Shown here: piece after piece, positions 62,551 through 64,000 of the stretch | How positions within the stretch are numbered: position 1 is the stretch's first letter | Layout of the letters: every line of letters begins with the position of its first letter | The notes under the pieces: model-generated | Told to the model about the DNA's origin: nothing | The model's input: only the letters and a program-made list of their open reading frames with translations | Databases searched by the model: none | Made by a program: the position numbers and the translations under genes | NCBI RefSeq assembly: GCF_030814655.1 | Contig: NZ_JAUSVK010000001.1 | Span: forward strand, 2,871,501-2,935,500 | Direction of reading: 5' to 3' | DNA from: Labrys monachus | GTDB taxonomy: Bacteria; Pseudomonadota; Alphaproteobacteria; Rhizobiales; Labraceae | DNA length: 64,000 bases

Positions 62551-63807
62551 CTATCCTGCCCGCGGCGAGGCCCGTTCTCCGCCCGGCGGCAGGCCGGCCT
62601 TCGACACCGACGCCGCAATGGCGGCGGCGGCGAGGTTGGCGCCGACGCTGGCGAGGATCGGCAGGGCATAGCTGTGGCTCGCGTCGAAGGCGAAGCCGGC
62701 GACGCTGGGGCCGACCAGCGTGCCGAAAGCGACGCTGGTGTAGAGGACGCCGATGATGCCGCTGATGTTGCGTCCGCCGAAATGATCCATGACGACGGCC
62801 GGCATGACGGCGACCCAGCCGCCATAGAAGACGCCGAACAACAGGGCGAAGACGGCGAGGGCCCAGAAGCCGGCTGACAGGCCCCAGATGGCGAGCGCCA
62901 GCGCCATGCCGACGAACATCGCCACGAGGAAGGGCTGCCGCCCGATCCGGTCGGCGAGCCCGCCGAGAAAGAAGCGTCCCGCCGTGCTGCCGGCGCCGAT
63001 CACGCCGAGGAGAAGCACGGCCGAGGCCGGCGGCACGCCGCCATCCACCGCATAGGGCACGAGATGGACGAACGGCACGAACACGCCGAACGAACTGATC
63101 AGGCAGGCGGCATAGAGGGTGACGAACGGGCGCGACGTCACCGCCTCGCGCAGCGGCATGCCGCCCGGACGGCTTCCCTGCGCATGCCGCCGCGGCGGAT
63201 CGCCATCCGGCCCGAGGCCGCGGGCGGCCGGGTCGCCGTCGAGGAGGAGGGCCATGCCGATGCCAGCCGTCGCGGCGAGGGCGCCGAGGACGAGATAGGC
63301 GCCGCGCCATCCGAGCATGCCGATGAGATGGGCGGCGAGGGGCGGCATCACGAGCGTGCCCACGCCGATGCCGCTGACGGCGAGGCCGGAGGCAAAGCCG
63401 CGGCGCCTGACGAACCAGTGCTGCACCGCGCCGATGGCCGGCACATAGGCGCAGCCGATACCCAGCCCGACCCCGAGGCCGTAGGCCGCATAGACCCCGA
63501 CGATGCTGCCCGCCATGCTCGCAAGGGCGAGGCCGGCTCCGAGCAGCGCCATGCCGAGCACGGCCAGCCTGCGCGAGCCCCACCGGTCCGCCAGCGGCCC
63601 GCTGAGGACGCCGAAGCCGAAATAGACAAATCCCGCCAGGGAGAACACCAGCGAAACCGAGCCGCGGGAGGCGCCGAAATCCCGCTGCAGCGGTTCGACG
63701 AAGGCGCTGAAGGTGTAGGCGCTGCCGAAGCCGAGAAAGGTGACGGCGAAGGCCGCGGCGACGACGAACCAGCCATGGAAGATGCGGGGAGGGGACGGGG
63801 TGTTCAC
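62551..63807 (-). CDS. MFS transporter, monocarboxylate/oxalate-formate type
   Basis: The 418-residue protein has about twelve membrane segments, beginning IFHGWFVVAAAFAVTFLGFG, typical of the monocarboxylate or oxalate-formate antiporter group. The loop motif LSGPLADRWGSRRL lies between segments 2 and 3 and is repeated as LGGLADRIGRQPFL in the second half. A charged loop rich in Asp, Gly and Pro separates the halves. The GTG at 63807 places the family start normally, but its ribosome binding site is weak and a TTG at 63858 is possible. Confidence 0.87.
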   Translation of the reverse strand: MNTPSPPRIFHGWFVVAAAFAVTFLGFGSAYTFSAFVEPLQRDFGASRGSVSLVFSLAGFVYFGFGVLSGPLADRWGSRRLAVLGMALLGAGLALASMAGSIVGVYAAYGLGVGLGIGCAYVPAIGAVQHWFVRRRGFASGLAVSGIGVGTLVMPPLAAHLIGMLGWRGAYLVLGALAATAGIGMALLLDGDPAARGLGPDGDPPRRHAQGSRPGGMPLREAVTSRPFVTLYAACLISSFGVFVPFVHLVPYAVDGGVPPASAVLLLGVIGAGSTAGRFFLGGLADRIGRQPFLVAMFVGMALALAIWGLSAGFWALAVFALLFGVFYGGWVAVMPAVVMDHFGGRNISGIIGVLYTSVAFGTLVGPSVAGFAFDASHSYALPILASVGANLAAAAIAASVSKAGLPPGGERASPRAG

Positions 63808-63939
63808 GCGGGTCACTCGATGGGATCTTGCGCAAGGCACGGGCGCGGGGCCCGACAATGGGAGGGGGGCGCATGGCGCCGGATTATGGAAGGCTGGGCC
63901 GAGGACGGCCGAGGCCCGGTCGACATGGAGCCTGCCTCG

Positions 63940-64000
63940 CTACCGTCCGGCAAAGGACTCTTTTCGCTCCAGGGCCCTGGCATAGCGCGTCAGCGGAAAA
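63940..64000 (-). CDS. Possible C-terminal fragment of a gene beyond the right edge
   Basis: On the minus strand an open frame enters from the right edge and ends TAG at 63940, giving about 19 residues (PLTRYARALERKESFAGR at the end). The pattern resembles the end of glutathione S-transferase-like proteins, but this is too short to assign. It could be chance. Confidence 0.25.
   Translation of the reverse strand, partial: FPLTRYARALERKESFAGR

Noticed and set aside
1-64000. CRISPR arrays, rRNA and tRNA genes
   Set aside because: No regularly spaced direct repeats, rRNA-like stretches or tRNA cloverleaf patterns were seen on either strand, although short or degenerate RNA genes could be missed by eye.

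Overview
The window is high-GC bacterial chromosome, most likely from a Hyphomicrobiales (Rhizobiales) alphaproteobacterium. The rpsF-rpsR-DUF2232-rplI-dnaB block, a phosphatidylcholine synthase (pcsA), a DmeR/DmeF nickel-cobalt pair and a rhizobial-style small basic protein all point that way. I cannot name the genus. No tRNA, rRNA or CRISPR array was found.

Layout. 1-3,595 (minus): dnaB (runs off the left edge), rplI, a DUF2232 membrane protein, rpsR and rpsF. 3,829-7,879: two TerC-family membrane proteins either side of pcsA, a quinone oxidoreductase and a small membrane protein. 8,053-15,593: gyrA, a small exported protein, coaD, two cyclophilins, queA and tgt (queuosine). 15,739-20,682: dmeRF with a candidate operator, an orphan ABC ATPase, and the msrPQ methionine-sulfoxide repair pair. 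20,741-26,763: a promoter plus 22-codon leader ORF before an ABC exporter, an MFS exporter, alaX-cysK (minus), cspA with a long leader and a 46-codon gene. 26,988-31,579: a manA / GT4 fusion / GH130 operon. 31,661-33,626 (minus): a nucleoside deoxyribosyltransferase and ada.

33.8-42.1 kb is an accessory region. A 210-bp palindromic repeat is interrupted at a hairpin loop by an intact IS1182-family element with a 4-bp target duplication. After 1.2 kb without a supportable gene comes an AT-richer three-gene block, all on minus: DUF2278 plus lamin-tail protein, a two-HKD phospholipase D-like protein and a DUF2252 protein. A group II intron domain V-like remnant lies beyond it. This block is the best candidate here for an undescribed system, although its function is unknown.

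42.1-54.8 kb holds a ribose-type sugar ABC operon, the second intact copy of the 210-bp repeat, a LysR regulator divergent from a cyclase-amidase pair, an L-2-hydroxyglutarate oxidase-like gene, and tandem ThDP enzymes (PoxB-like, then acetolactate synthase-like). 54.9-62.4 kb is a defence island: a MntA-HepT toxin-antitoxin pair converging on a complete, tightly coupled Wadjet operon (jetABCD). The HepT frame overlaps the 3' end of jetD. An MFS transporter and possibly the tail of another gene close the window.
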